Below the pieces are notes generated by a model. It saw nothing but the letters and a program-made list of their open reading frames with translations. It made no database searches and was not told the origin of the DNA. From positions 124,001 to 188,000 of the forward strand of contig NZ_DRFS01000019.1 of the NCBI RefSeq assembly GCF_011050415.1: a stretch of DNA of 64,000 bases, in the 5' to 3' direction. Made by a program: the position numbers and the translations under genes. The stretch comes from Halomonas sp. (lineage in GTDB: Bacteria; Pseudomonadota; Gammaproteobacteria; Pseudomonadales; Halomonadaceae). Below are positions 1 through 9,091 of the stretch, piece after piece. Position 1 is the first letter of the stretch; the number at the start of each line of letters is the position of its first letter.

Positions 1-793
1 CGATGAGTATCTCGATGCCGGTTTCTTGGGCATAGTCGGCTACACTATGATGTCTTGCTCAAATTTCAAGCAGGCGTTGCAACGTTTGGAAAGGTATTCT
101 GTTCTCCTCGATGATGAACTAGAGGTGTGGACCGAGCGGGAAGAGGGGAATTTAAGATTATCGGCCAGGATCGGTTCGGTTGAGCGTTATCCTTTCGATT
201 ACATGATGGCAGGAATTAAGGGGTTTTTGAGCTTTTGTAAGGTATTACTGGGGAGCTATCCGATTACACATGAGCTTAACGTAATGTACGGTAGGCCAAA
301 TAGTTATGAAGAAGGGACATTGTTTTTCAAAAACATTAATTTTGAGATGCCTTTTTTTTCAATTTTATTTGATGCTGACACGCTTTCCAAACCACTGCGT
401 TCTTTCAACCCTAATCTTGACCGCGTTCATGTAGATATTGCAGAGGCAATGCTTGAAAATTTTAATTCAGTAAAAAGTGTTGATTATATTAGGCAGTTAA
501 TTAGTGAGTCACTTTCAGGCCGAGCTCTTAGCCTGGGGGATTTGGCTATTCGGTTAAGTGTGAGTAAGCGAACCTTACAACGTGAACTTGAAGTACAAGA
601 AACTAGTTTCAAAGAGATACTTGATGATGTACGTAAACAGCAAGCCAAGCAATATTTGCTCTACTCCAAGAAGAACATGAAGGAGATCTCCTGGAGTCTT
701 GGATTTGTTGAGATTAGTAGCTTTTATCGGGCCAGCCATCAATGGTTTGGGATGACTCCAAAGCAGTACCGCTTCAAGCATCAAGAGTTATGA
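1..793 (+). CDS. AraC-family transcriptional regulator, 5'-truncated by window edge
   Basis: The reading frame is already open at the first base and runs to a TGA at 791-793, so the true start lies upstream. The N-terminal part has the GYTMMSC and ALQRLERY motifs of the arabinose-binding-like domain found in OruR/ArgR-type AraC regulators. The last ~90 residues form an AraC double helix-turn-helix: the segment around LAIRLSVSKRTLQREL, then ISWSLGFVEISSFYRA and FGMTPKQYR. The product is expected to be a DNA-binding activator responding to a small ligand. The outer-membrane efflux gene starts 41 bp downstream on the same strand and may be a target or co-transcribed. The ligand cannot be told from sequence. 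Confidence 0.85.
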   Translation, partial: DEYLDAGFLGIVGYTMMSCSNFKQALQRLERYSVLLDDELEVWTEREEGNLRLSARIGSVERYPFDYMMAGIKGFLSFCKVLLGSYPITHELNVMYGRPNSYEEGTLFFKNINFEMPFFSILFDADTLSKPLRSFNPNLDRVHVDIAEAMLENFNSVKSVDYIRQLISESLSGRALSLGDLAIRLSVSKRTLQRELEVQETSFKEILDDVRKQQAKQYLLYSKKNMKEISWSLGFVEISSFYRASHQWFGMTPKQYRFKHQEL

Positions 794-834
794 TTCCAGT
801 GCTATCAATGACTAGAAATATAAGAGGTTAGAGC

Positions 835-2340
835 ATGTTTTTAACGTTTAAGGAAGAGCCTAATGTTGTTTTCAAGGGATTGCTTACGCCGCTGCTAGTT
901 GGCGCAATCCTGTCAGGCTGTGCCATGGGGCCGGAGTATCAGGCACCTGATATTGCTCTGCCTGAAGAGTGGCCTGAGCATGTGTTCTTGAGTGACAAGC
1001 AGCATCATGATTGGAGTGACTGGTGGCGCCAGTTTCAAGACCCTAAACTTGACGCATTGGTTAAGCAAGCTACTAGCGAGAATCTCGAGTTAAGGCTTCA
1101 GCTTCAACGTATTCAAGAGGCCCGTGCTCAACTAGGTATGTCACGTGCTGAACAATTTCCTACGGTAGCGCTTCAGGCTGAGGCTTCGCGCGAACGCACC
1201 CCTGGAGCGATGCTGCCTGGTAATGGAGACATGGAGCCGATCCGTGATTTGATAGAATCGACTAACAACATGTTTTCGATCACCGGCGTTTTAGAGTATG
1301 AAGTGGATCTGTGGGGCAGGCTGGCGCGGGAGCGTGAAGCGGCGGAGGCTATGCTTGAGGAGAGTGCTTTTGCTCACGACGCCGCGCGTATCGGTATCAT
1401 AACCGATGTCGTATCTACTTATTTCAATCTGAGAAGCGCAGAAGCTCAGTACCGGATTACCGAAAATACGCTTGCTTCACAAGCAGAATCGTATCGTCTT
1501 GAGCAATTACGCTTTGATCTGGGCGATACCGATGAACTGGCACTGCGTCAGGCCCAATCTGAGCTGGAAACCTCACGTGCTGAACTGCCTGGCCTGAGAC
1601 AGCGGGTTCGCTTACTTGAGGGGGCCCTTGCCATTCTGGTCGGTAAGTCGCCTGCTGAGTTATTCGCCGAACTCGATTTTGGTGATTCGCAGTTGGATGA
1701 GATAGTCTTGCCAAGTGGGATGCCGTCGGTACTGCCCTCCGACCTGCTGCAGCGTCGCCCGGACATTCGAGCGGCTGAGGCCACCATGATCGCGGCGAAT
1801 GCCCGGATAGGCTCGGCTGAGGCGAGCAGGCTGCCATCACTCAATCTCTCTGCATTTCTGGGGAGTAGTACGGCGGACACCACTGATCTGTTCACCTCCT
1901 CAGCCGAAACTTGGGGGCTAGGCGCTTCCATCGCCGGGCCACTCTTCGACTTTGGGCGGGCGCGAGCGCAGGTTGAGACTGCTGAGGCACAAGCCGAGCA
2001 GGCGAATACTCAGTATCGCGCTACAGTCAATACTGCATTCAATGAGGTGCGTGATGCACTAGTAACTTACGACACCAGTGGTGAGCGGATTGATACGATA
2101 CACAAACAGGTTGAGGCGATTAGCCATACCTACGATTTGGCCAAAATCCGCTATCGTGAAGGTATGACGAGCTTCATCGAAGTCCTGGATGCCCAGAGAG
2201 CACAGCATTCGGCTGAACTGGAGCTGGCTGAAGCGATGCGCGATCGCCTAACAGCGACTGCGACCCTGTTTAAGGCGCTAGGTGGAGGCTGGGAAGACCC
2301 CCGCGATGCCGTCGAACTGGCGATGCAGCAGGAAGAGTGA
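835..2340 (+). CDS. RND-type efflux outer-membrane lipoprotein (NodT/OprM family)
   Basis: This 501-residue protein has an N-terminal lipobox (LSGC, Cys at about residue 29) followed by the family hallmark MGPEYQAPD. Two OEP repeats rich in alanine and glutamine coiled coil follow, with the conserved LLQRRPDI motif in mid-protein. It should form the trimeric channel-tunnel of a tripartite efflux pump in the outer membrane. No RND inner-membrane pump or adaptor follows it; the nearest exporter in the window is the yhiI-rbbA-yhhJ operon about 8 kb away, so its partner may lie upstream of the window. An AGAGG-like ribosome site precedes the ATG. Length is normal for the family (450-500 residues). 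Confidence 0.9.
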   Translation: MFLTFKEEPNVVFKGLLTPLLVGAILSGCAMGPEYQAPDIALPEEWPEHVFLSDKQHHDWSDWWRQFQDPKLDALVKQATSENLELRLQLQRIQEARAQLGMSRAEQFPTVALQAEASRERTPGAMLPGNGDMEPIRDLIESTNNMFSITGVLEYEVDLWGRLAREREAAEAMLEESAFAHDAARIGIITDVVSTYFNLRSAEAQYRITENTLASQAESYRLEQLRFDLGDTDELALRQAQSELETSRAELPGLRQRVRLLEGALAILVGKSPAELFAELDFGDSQLDEIVLPSGMPSVLPSDLLQRRPDIRAAEATMIAANARIGSAEASRLPSLNLSAFLGSSTADTTDLFTSSAETWGLGASIAGPLFDFGRARAQVETAEAQAEQANTQYRATVNTAFNEVRDALVTYDTSGERIDTIHKQVEAISHTYDLAKIRYREGMTSFIEVLDAQRAQHSAELELAEAMRDRLTATATLFKALGGGWEDPRDAVELAMQQEE

Positions 2341-2386
2341 TATCGATTGTGTTGGCCTCCTGTCGACAAGAAGCCATTGGCTCCCG

Positions 2387-4282
2387 TTAATAAGTGTTGG
2401 CTAGATCTTCGTGCAGAATACGTCTGATTTCCAAAATAGCTTGTGCATTTTCCTGGACGCTATGTCCGGAAATAAGCACTTTTTCAGAAGAAGCTCCAGC
2501 TAAGTGCGCACTGGTGTATGGCACTAGCCCATCATCTGAGGCTATCAAGAGGGTGTTGGCGTTTCGTTGGGCAATAATCGAATGGTATTGAACCTGGGGA
2601 GAAATAGGCAGGTTGCTGATTGCTCTAACGAAAGGGTCTGACTCACTCAAGTTATCGATACTGTTGGGGAGGCGAAGTCGGCCCCCGTCTGACTGCCTTT
2701 CGGTATTGGCCAACGTCTTAATAACATCATCGAATTCTTCCAGTAAGGTTAGCGGCAGTCGCACAAGACGGGCCATTGCTCTCCCTAGGCGATGGCCCGC
2801 AACTGGCGTACCTCGATGCGGAGCAGCAATGAAGATCGCACGATGAACCTCGGGCAGCGGTTCGAAATGGAGTAAGGGATCTAGGTGTTCCTGGACGAGC
2901 GTCAGCTGCTCCTGGGAAAGGTCGTGACTTTCCACTAATTTCCACAGACTGTCTCCGCTAGAGGAGACCATAAGACGCGCCAAAACGCCTCCCATACTGT
3001 GTCCAATCAAAACGATACCTTGTGAAGCAAGCGTTTCGGAGGTTGGGTCAAACTGCTGCAGGGTCTCGGCAACGGTACTACGGATCCTCGCATGATTCAG
3101 GGCGAGTGGCATATTGGTGGGATAGTAGACTTGCCATATTTGAAAATTTTGCCGCAAGGTTTCATCGCCCAGAACTTCATTGGCAACATTAACCCAGGCT
3201 TCAGGGCTGCTGCCAAGACCATGCAGCATAAGTATGACACGCCGTTCAGGATCGAAGGGCTGCATCATATAGATATGCGGTCGATTTATACCCTGCCTTT
3301 GGCCTCGCAAGGAACGGAGGGCCTGACGTGCGAAGTCGGAGTTCGCTAACCACAGGCCATAGCCTGCAGTGAAGTTCGCGGCTAAAGGAATTTCGTGCCC
3401 ATGTAACTCGATGCTAGCGTCTTGATAGGGGTCGCGTACGATCACTTTAAGTGCTTGGGTGGATAGCACATGAGCGAGGTCTTCGCCGGGAAAATGGAGC
3501 AGTGCGGTAAGTGCCGGAAAAGGCATTTCGCTATAGACTCTAGCACGATGAAGCGCAAGGCTATCGTCCATTACTGCTACCAGTTCGGCACCAAAACCGT
3601 CACGTCGATACGTGCTGCGCAAACCGGAAAATACCAGTGAAGATGCTGGGATAAGCTCCTCGGGCACATCGTTCTCGTCGGCGAAATGGAGCCCGGTTAT
3701 GTCGGTGGTAATATTCCAACCAGTAAGAGTAGGCGTGTCATAAGCAGAGAGGCTAGTGCTGCTTTCGGCAGCTGCGATATTCTGTTGAAACAGCCCGGAA
3801 ATAACTTGTTGAACTGCATAATTATAGTAGTCCCGTACCTGAATCTGACGATCTTCAAAGGCGCGTTCCCCAGGTGATCGTTCAGTGAAGAATAGGTAGG
3901 CATAGGCATATCTGGCAACCTCTATCCAAGCGTTAATGTCAGTCTCAGAGCGAGGAGTACTGCTTGATGCTCCTGCTCGCGACATCGCCACTTGAAGCCA
4001 CAGCTCTGCAAGTGCTGAAAGCCGCCGTTCATCATCTATGCCAAGCGCATTGGTTAAGGCAACGGCACAATTTTGGGAGGGCTCACGGCATGGGCCTTCG
4101 TCCAGACCGATAACATGAATAGTTTCCTGCGTGGCTGCGCTCAGCTCGCCCGTGGTAAGTAGGTCCCCTCGCTTAAGAGCGATGTACTCACCAGGAGTGA
4201 GCGAAGAGACGCCGACCATGGCGCAACCGCTCGATAGCATGGTAAACAGTAGGATTATGATGAAAAGCCTAGCTGGGTTCAC
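2387..4282 (-). CDS. Alpha/beta-hydrolase lipoprotein (lipase/esterase-like)
   Basis: This 631-residue protein starts at a GTG with an AAGGTG site upstream. It has a signal sequence ending in lipobox LSSGC (Cys20). The C-terminal half is an alpha/beta hydrolase: oxyanion segment LMLHGLGSSPEAW (around residues 352-363), nucleophile motif GHSMGG (Ser about 429), candidate acid in IASDDGLVPY and candidate His in SGHSVQEN near the end. The N-terminal 330 residues have no domain I recognise. It resembles the large periplasm-facing esterases or PGAP1-like lipases of proteobacteria. Substrate is unknown. It converges on the efflux gene, with only about 46 bp between the stop codons. Confidence 0.8.
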   Translation of the reverse strand: MNPARLFIIILLFTMLSSGCAMVGVSSLTPGEYIALKRGDLLTTGELSAATQETIHVIGLDEGPCREPSQNCAVALTNALGIDDERRLSALAELWLQVAMSRAGASSSTPRSETDINAWIEVARYAYAYLFFTERSPGERAFEDRQIQVRDYYNYAVQQVISGLFQQNIAAAESSTSLSAYDTPTLTGWNITTDITGLHFADENDVPEELIPASSLVFSGLRSTYRRDGFGAELVAVMDDSLALHRARVYSEMPFPALTALLHFPGEDLAHVLSTQALKVIVRDPYQDASIELHGHEIPLAANFTAGYGLWLANSDFARQALRSLRGQRQGINRPHIYMMQPFDPERRVILMLHGLGSSPEAWVNVANEVLGDETLRQNFQIWQVYYPTNMPLALNHARIRSTVAETLQQFDPTSETLASQGIVLIGHSMGGVLARLMVSSSGDSLWKLVESHDLSQEQLTLVQEHLDPLLHFEPLPEVHRAIFIAAPHRGTPVAGHRLGRAMARLVRLPLTLLEEFDDVIKTLANTERQSDGGRLRLPNSIDNLSESDPFVRAISNLPISPQVQYHSIIAQRNANTLLIASDDGLVPYTSAHLAGASSEKVLISGHSVQENAQAILEIRRILHEDLANTY

Positions 4283-4320
4283 AATGACACCTTCTTAATT
4301 TTAAGTGTATGGGTTTCTCT

Positions 4321-5538
4321 TCATCCCGCCATGGTGCCGATGATTAGCGCATTGACTAGATCAATGAAGAACCCACACACTAGTGGCACGACGATGAAGG
4401 CATTCGGTGCCGCACCGTACTGACGTGTGACTGCGGTCATATTTGCGATAGCCGTGGCGGTGGAGCCGAGTACGATACCGCCGAAACCGGCGCACATTAC
4501 GGATGCCTCGTAGTCTTTCCCCATGACACGGTGCACGACAAAGATCACGAACGTTATAGTTAGCAATATCTGTATGGTCAGGGAGGTAGCGATGAAGCCC
4601 AAAACGCCTTGTAGCTCCCAAAGTTGCAGCCCCATTAGCGCCATGGTCAGGAACAGTCCAAGGCTCATGTCTGAGATCAGGGCGATGCCGGGTTGCATAC
4701 TCGGCCAGTTCCACAATCGACCTCTGCCTTCATGGGTGATTAAATCGCATAAGCTGCGCAACATGATGCCTGCCAGCAGGCAGCCCACGAAGTTTGGTAG
4801 CTTCAGGCCACTCATGCTGATAAGTGCAGTCAATCCTTGTCCTAGCATTAGGGTTAGATTGAGCCAGAAGAGGGCTAGCAGCACGCCATGATAATCGAGT
4901 CGCAGTAATGGCTCATCTTTGTGTAGAGTGCTGATTTCAAGCTCAGCGTCGCTGGAAGGGCGGGTGCTATGTCTGAGTATAAGGAATCCGGCAATTGGGC
5001 CGCCAATCAGGCAGGCCGCTATCAACCCAATCATATTGGCGGCCAAACCAAGCTCACCGGCATTGATGATGCCGAGTTCCTCAACGAAGTGAGGTGTCCA
5101 GGCCATAGTGGTGCCAACACCGCCAGTCAGTGAGATTGAGCCAACCATTAGTCCCGCACGGGCATCCATACCAAAGCCGGTAGCGATGGCCATGCCAGTG
5201 AAGTTCTGCAGCACGATGAAACCACTGGCTAATGCCAGCAGTATCATCAATGGGCGCCCACCCTTGATCAAGCTACTGATCTGGGAGTTCAAGCCGATGG
5301 CGGCGAAGAAATACAGCAAGAGCATGTCACGCGCACTAAGCTCAAAGAAAACACTAATATCGAAAACGTAATATAGAAGACAGACGATGGCCGCGCATAA
5401 CGCACCGCCGACCACCGGTTCGGGAATGCTGTAGCGGCGTAGTAAGGACCAATGCTGGGTGAGCCCTTTGCCGATGAACAGCAATAGGATAGCCAGAGTG
5501 AAACTGAGAAAGGCGTTGATCTCTAACGATGGCGGCAT
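4321..5538 (-). CDS. gltS: Sodium/glutamate symporter GltS
   Basis: This 405-residue integral membrane protein has about ten hydrophobic segments and the GltS landmarks: FIGKGLTQHW near the N-terminus, the glycine-rich TGGVGTTMAW reentrant region, and the second GFGGIVLGSTATAIANM repeat with FIVVPLVCGFFID at the C-terminus. It imports glutamate with sodium across the inner membrane. Length matches E. coli GltS (401 residues). The start is an ATG with AAAGG six bases upstream. It lies 44 bp below a TetR-family gene on the same strand and may be co-transcribed with it. Confidence 0.93.
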   Translation of the reverse strand: MPPSLEINAFLSFTLAILLLFIGKGLTQHWSLLRRYSIPEPVVGGALCAAIVCLLYYVFDISVFFELSARDMLLLYFFAAIGLNSQISSLIKGGRPLMILLALASGFIVLQNFTGMAIATGFGMDARAGLMVGSISLTGGVGTTMAWTPHFVEELGIINAGELGLAANMIGLIAACLIGGPIAGFLILRHSTRPSSDAELEISTLHKDEPLLRLDYHGVLLALFWLNLTLMLGQGLTALISMSGLKLPNFVGCLLAGIMLRSLCDLITHEGRGRLWNWPSMQPGIALISDMSLGLFLTMALMGLQLWELQGVLGFIATSLTIQILLTITFVIFVVHRVMGKDYEASVMCAGFGGIVLGSTATAIANMTAVTRQYGAAPNAFIVVPLVCGFFIDLVNALIIGTMAG

Positions 5539-5581
5539 AGGGTGCCTTTATTGTCGTTGATTAGAAAAAAATGCCAGATGG

Positions 5582-6229
5582 TCATGGTGCTAAAAGTTCA
5601 TGCAGCATCCGCGTGTGAGCATGTCGCAGAGAGTCAACGGTGGCAGTAGCGGTGGTTTCGTCAAAAATCATTTGCCAGACAGCACCGTACAGCGCTGGAG
5701 CCATCAATAGTGCAGCGTCATCAAGGAAGGCACTATGGCGGAGGTGGCCATTATTGGCAGCTGCTTTCAAAATGGCCTGCTGCTCGGCGAGATACTTGTC
5801 GATAATCTCCCTGCGCCAAAAGTCAACAAGGTGGGGAATACGTCGGCTTTCCGTCAGCAGCAGTTTTAAGGTAGCAATGACGTCTGGGTCACTCAGTTGG
5901 CCATAGAGATGGTCAATAAAGGATTTTATCGCTTCATTCAGCGACTCACCGCCAGTTAGTACCCATTGCTGATTGTTGAAGCTTGGTGTCAGGCGCTTTA
6001 ACAGCAGTGCTTCAAATATCGACTCTTTACTCTTAAAGTGGGCATAAAGGCCACCTTTCGAAAGCTCCGCTCGCTGGGCGATATCCTCCATACGGGCAGA
6101 GGAGAAGCCATGTTGTGAAAATTCCACCAGGGCCGCACGGAGTATTTGTTCTATACGAACGTCAGAAGGAAGACGGCGATGTTTGCGAATAGAGTTAATA
6201 GCAGGATAAGACAAAGCGAAGTTACTCAT
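5582..6229 (-). CDS. TetR/AcrR-family transcriptional regulator
   Basis: The 215-residue protein has a TetR N-terminal helix-turn-helix at residues ~24-70 (ILRAALVEFSQHGFSSARM, then LSKGGLYAHFKSKESIF). Its C-terminal ligand domain resembles the AefR/NalC type. The ATG overlaps the end of the upstream universal stress gene by 8 bp, so the two are translationally coupled. The repressor may act on this operon, on gltS, or elsewhere; the TetR-like palindromes near 15.4 and 16.2 kb are possible targets but the link is only inferred. The effector is unknown. Confidence 0.88.
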   Translation of the reverse strand: MSNFALSYPAINSIRKHRRLPSDVRIEQILRAALVEFSQHGFSSARMEDIAQRAELSKGGLYAHFKSKESIFEALLLKRLTPSFNNQQWVLTGGESLNEAIKSFIDHLYGQLSDPDVIATLKLLLTESRRIPHLVDFWRREIIDKYLAEQQAILKAAANNGHLRHSAFLDDAALLMAPALYGAVWQMIFDETTATATVDSLRHAHTRMLHELLAP

Positions 6230-6743
6230 CAGTGGGCGTATGAAAGGCGTTATTTTTTATCACTTCTTGTTCTCCAGTGCGAGAAATTGCATGCCCGAGA
6301 GTATCCCTGACCAGCATAACGGGTACGGGAGCGATACGTGCAACTTGCTCGGCATCGCTGCCGAGTAGTAAGCGTTGCACTCCGCGCCGACCATGGGTGC
6401 CCAGAATAATGAGATCGGCCAAGGATGTCGTTGCATGGTCAGCGATGAGTTCCGATACCCGCTTTCCATCGGCCTCTAGAAGTACTGTAGTGACGATGAC
6501 CCCCTGTGCCTCTAGCTGGCCGCGTGACCTGTCGAGAAGAGTATTGCCCACTTTCAGAAAATAGGGCCTGACTTTTTCGATATAGGCCCGTGGGCTTTCG
6601 AAGCCATTGGAGTACTCCAGTGCATTAACGATATGAAGTAGCTCGATGCTGGCGCCGGTCAACTTGGCCAGGGAACTTGCCTGAGCCAAGGCCAAAAGGG
6701 AGGTTCGGCTGCCGTCGATGGGTACAAGCAATTTTTTGTACAT
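6222..6743 (-). CDS. Universal stress protein (UspA family, ATP-binding type)
   Basis: This 173-residue single Usp domain begins with KKLLVPIDGSRTSLLAL. It ends in the nucleotide-binding signature G-2x-G-9x-G-S (GTHGRRGVQRLLLGS), followed by VPVMLVR, so it belongs to the ATP-binding subgroup. About 20 extra residues follow the domain. AGGA lies 7 bases before the ATG. It sits between the DUF3141/phaB genes and a TetR regulator on one strand, suggesting a stress or storage-linked operon. A role in survival under energy limitation is typical of the family but not shown here. Confidence 0.92.
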   Translation of the reverse strand: MYKKLLVPIDGSRTSLLALAQASSLAKLTGASIELLHIVNALEYSNGFESPRAYIEKVRPYFLKVGNTLLDRSRGQLEAQGVIVTTVLLEADGKRVSELIADHATTSLADLIILGTHGRRGVQRLLLGSDAEQVARIAPVPVMLVRDTLGHAISRTGEQEVIKNNAFHTPTDE

Positions 6744-6808
6744 AGTTGATTCCTGAAAATTTCTTTCTTAGAGGATCGGGTTGTTGTGAAACCTTGCGGC
6801 TACGACTC

Positions 6809-9019
6809 TCAATCCTGTTCGTGGGCCGCTGCGGCGAATAACGCCAGCATCTGCTCCAAGCTGGCTTGCTCTTCCGGCAGGAGTGGTTCGGTAGCGGTCA
6901 GCATCTGCTCGATAAGTCTCGCCATATCCCGTATCTCGTGGGGGCGGCTACCCGCCAATAATGCGGGTATGGCAGCGATCGTCGCATCGAGGTCGAGGCG
7001 CATCAGCTTGGCTTGGCGTCGAAACAGTGCGCGGAAGGTGGTCATGTTGAAAGTAGCCAGGTAGTCCGGCTGTTGCATCTGGGCCGCGAGATTAGCCCGT
7101 CGCTCATCGGCTTCACCTTGAAAACGTCGGACAAAGAGCAGTGCACGAATAGCGGCTTCCAGCAGGCCGCCCTGATCGATCTCTGCGCGTAGGCGTTTGC
7201 TCTCCTCCGCGACGAAGGCACGATGCTCCGGTGAGACACCGGGATGCGGACGTGAGGGCTGGTCATCGGCGGCTAGCCCAGCTACGGCCTGTATCCAGGG
7301 GGATCCGTAGATCAGGTTGAATGTGCGCTCGTAAGTGTTATCACGCTGTATGCGCCAATGATCCAGCGCCGACACCAGGGCATCGGAGTAAGCTTGCTGC
7401 CATTGCACAAAGGGATTGTCACTGGCGACGGGGAGACGCGCTTCACGAATATGGCGTGCCTGCTCGGCCACAGTCGAGGCCAAGGGGTGCCGGCTCGACC
7501 AGCGTTCGTAGGCGATACGCAGTGGATGTACGCTCTGCAGCCAGTGGGCTAATGCAGGCGTGGAACGGGAGCGTACCCAGGGCTGAACGAACTGACGATA
7601 AAGCCCCAGGTTAATTCGTGATACCTGGTTGACAGCTGCAAATTTTCGGTCGTTTTCCTCGTCTGGCTGAACGATTGCGCGGACGTCTTCGACACGGCGA
7701 GCCTTGAACGACAATACGAAGTCGCCCTCGACCAGCTCGGCTTGTGGCATGTCCTCGGTCTTATCCTGAATCTCTGCTTGGTAGATACCGGCGGGCAGCA
7801 CGTCGATTAAGTCTATGTTACTGGCGAATTTTTGGTGCTCCTTGCGGCCTACGCTGCCGGAAACAAAGATCCCCAGGTGGCCGATGTTGTCGTGTACTGC
7901 GTAGACAATGGTCTGGTCGTGACTGATCACTTCATCATCATCGCGGTAGAGGTCGGTGATCCAGCCAAGTGCCTGCGGAGGAGGGGAGATATTGTCGCCA
8001 TTGGAACAGAACACCACGATCGGTGAGCGGATATTGCGTAAGTCCAGGCGGATTCCATCCGAGGTGACCAGCTCGGCGCTCGACAGACGGTTACCGATAA
8101 ACAGGTTGTCAACGATATACTGCATTTCGACGGCGTTGAGGAAGACGTGGCCACCCCAGTATTTCTCAAAGCCCAGGTAGCGCGGCGCCTCGGTATCGAT
8201 ATTGGCGTACAGGTTGTACTGTTTGCCCCACAGGGTGTTGGCGGGGTTGAGACTTTCAAAGTTTTGCACCAAGTGGGCACCGTCGAAGCGACCGTTGCCC
8301 AGATCGCTGGCCAGCGCAGTTGCCCAACTGCCGCCGAGCAGACCACCCGCGTAGCGCATGGGGTTCTTACCCGGCCCGCCGGCCCAGTACGATACTGGGG
8401 TGCCAGCGACAATGATGGGGCCAAACAGCTCGGGACGCAGAGCCGCGGCCATCAGTATCTGCCACCCGGCCTGGCAGTTGGCGACCACCGCAGGCTTGCC
8501 TTCGCTGTGTGGATGCAGCTCGGTGACCTTCTCAAGGAAGGCGACTTCTGCGCGCATTACGTCTTCGACGGTTTGACCCGGCTCGGGGTCGGGGCCGAAG
8601 CCGATAAAATAGCAGGGATGCCCGGCAGAAAGTGCGACACCGACCTCACTCTCAGCCTTGAAACCGCCAATCCCAGGGCCATGGCCAGCACGCGGATCGA
8701 CCACCACGAAGGGCCGCTTGTGAGGTTCTACGGGAACATCTTCCAGTGCTTGAATTCGCGCCAGCCCATAGTTCACTGGGCGCGGTAGATCGCGACCTGA
8801 GACGACGACGTCATAGGCGAAGTCGAGCACATGTGGGGCGTCATCTTCCAGATGCTCCCGGTACTGGTCACCACGCTGACGCATCACATCAGCATAGAGT
8901 ACGGCACGTTGCCAAGCATCGGTCGAGTAATCCAGTGCGGCAGCCGCATACCCCTGAGTCATGTCCAGTAGTGGCCACCCAGCAGGGCGCTGGGTGGGTT
9001 CATTAAGCGCTTTTACCAT
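6809..9019 (-). CDS. DUF3141 protein, PHA-synthase-like alpha/beta hydrolase
   Basis: This 736-residue protein matches DUF3141, whose members are sometimes annotated as PHA synthetase-like. The core reads as an alpha/beta hydrolase: FVVVDPRAGHGPGIGGF, then a lipase-box-like VANCQAGW with cysteine (C182) in the nucleophile position, SNGDNISPPPQAL (D342) and GHLGIF (H381). The Cys-to-Asp spacing (160) is close to the 161 residues of class I PhaC. The ~330 C-terminal residues form a helical extension without a motif I know. An AAGGAG lies 8 bases before the ATG. It is downstream of phaB and a small phasin-like gene. Activity is unproven: polymerase, thioesterase and depolymerase all remain possible. 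Confidence 0.8.
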   Translation of the reverse strand: MVKALNEPTQRPAGWPLLDMTQGYAAAALDYSTDAWQRAVLYADVMRQRGDQYREHLEDDAPHVLDFAYDVVVSGRDLPRPVNYGLARIQALEDVPVEPHKRPFVVVDPRAGHGPGIGGFKAESEVGVALSAGHPCYFIGFGPDPEPGQTVEDVMRAEVAFLEKVTELHPHSEGKPAVVANCQAGWQILMAAALRPELFGPIIVAGTPVSYWAGGPGKNPMRYAGGLLGGSWATALASDLGNGRFDGAHLVQNFESLNPANTLWGKQYNLYANIDTEAPRYLGFEKYWGGHVFLNAVEMQYIVDNLFIGNRLSSAELVTSDGIRLDLRNIRSPIVVFCSNGDNISPPPQALGWITDLYRDDDEVISHDQTIVYAVHDNIGHLGIFVSGSVGRKEHQKFASNIDLIDVLPAGIYQAEIQDKTEDMPQAELVEGDFVLSFKARRVEDVRAIVQPDEENDRKFAAVNQVSRINLGLYRQFVQPWVRSRSTPALAHWLQSVHPLRIAYERWSSRHPLASTVAEQARHIREARLPVASDNPFVQWQQAYSDALVSALDHWRIQRDNTYERTFNLIYGSPWIQAVAGLAADDQPSRPHPGVSPEHRAFVAEESKRLRAEIDQGGLLEAAIRALLFVRRFQGEADERRANLAAQMQQPDYLATFNMTTFRALFRRQAKLMRLDLDATIAAIPALLAGSRPHEIRDMARLIEQMLTATEPLLPEEQASLEQMLALFAAAAHEQD

Positions 9020-9091
9020 GGGATCTTCTCCTTTGTAAGAGAATAGTGCCGAGTGGGAGGGGCGATGTCCCCCTCCCGTTACGCGGGCCGC

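Noticed and set aside
8147..8788. Long open frame (213 codons) on the plus strand opposite the DUF3141 gene
   Set aside because: Antisense to a confident gene and without recognisable domains.
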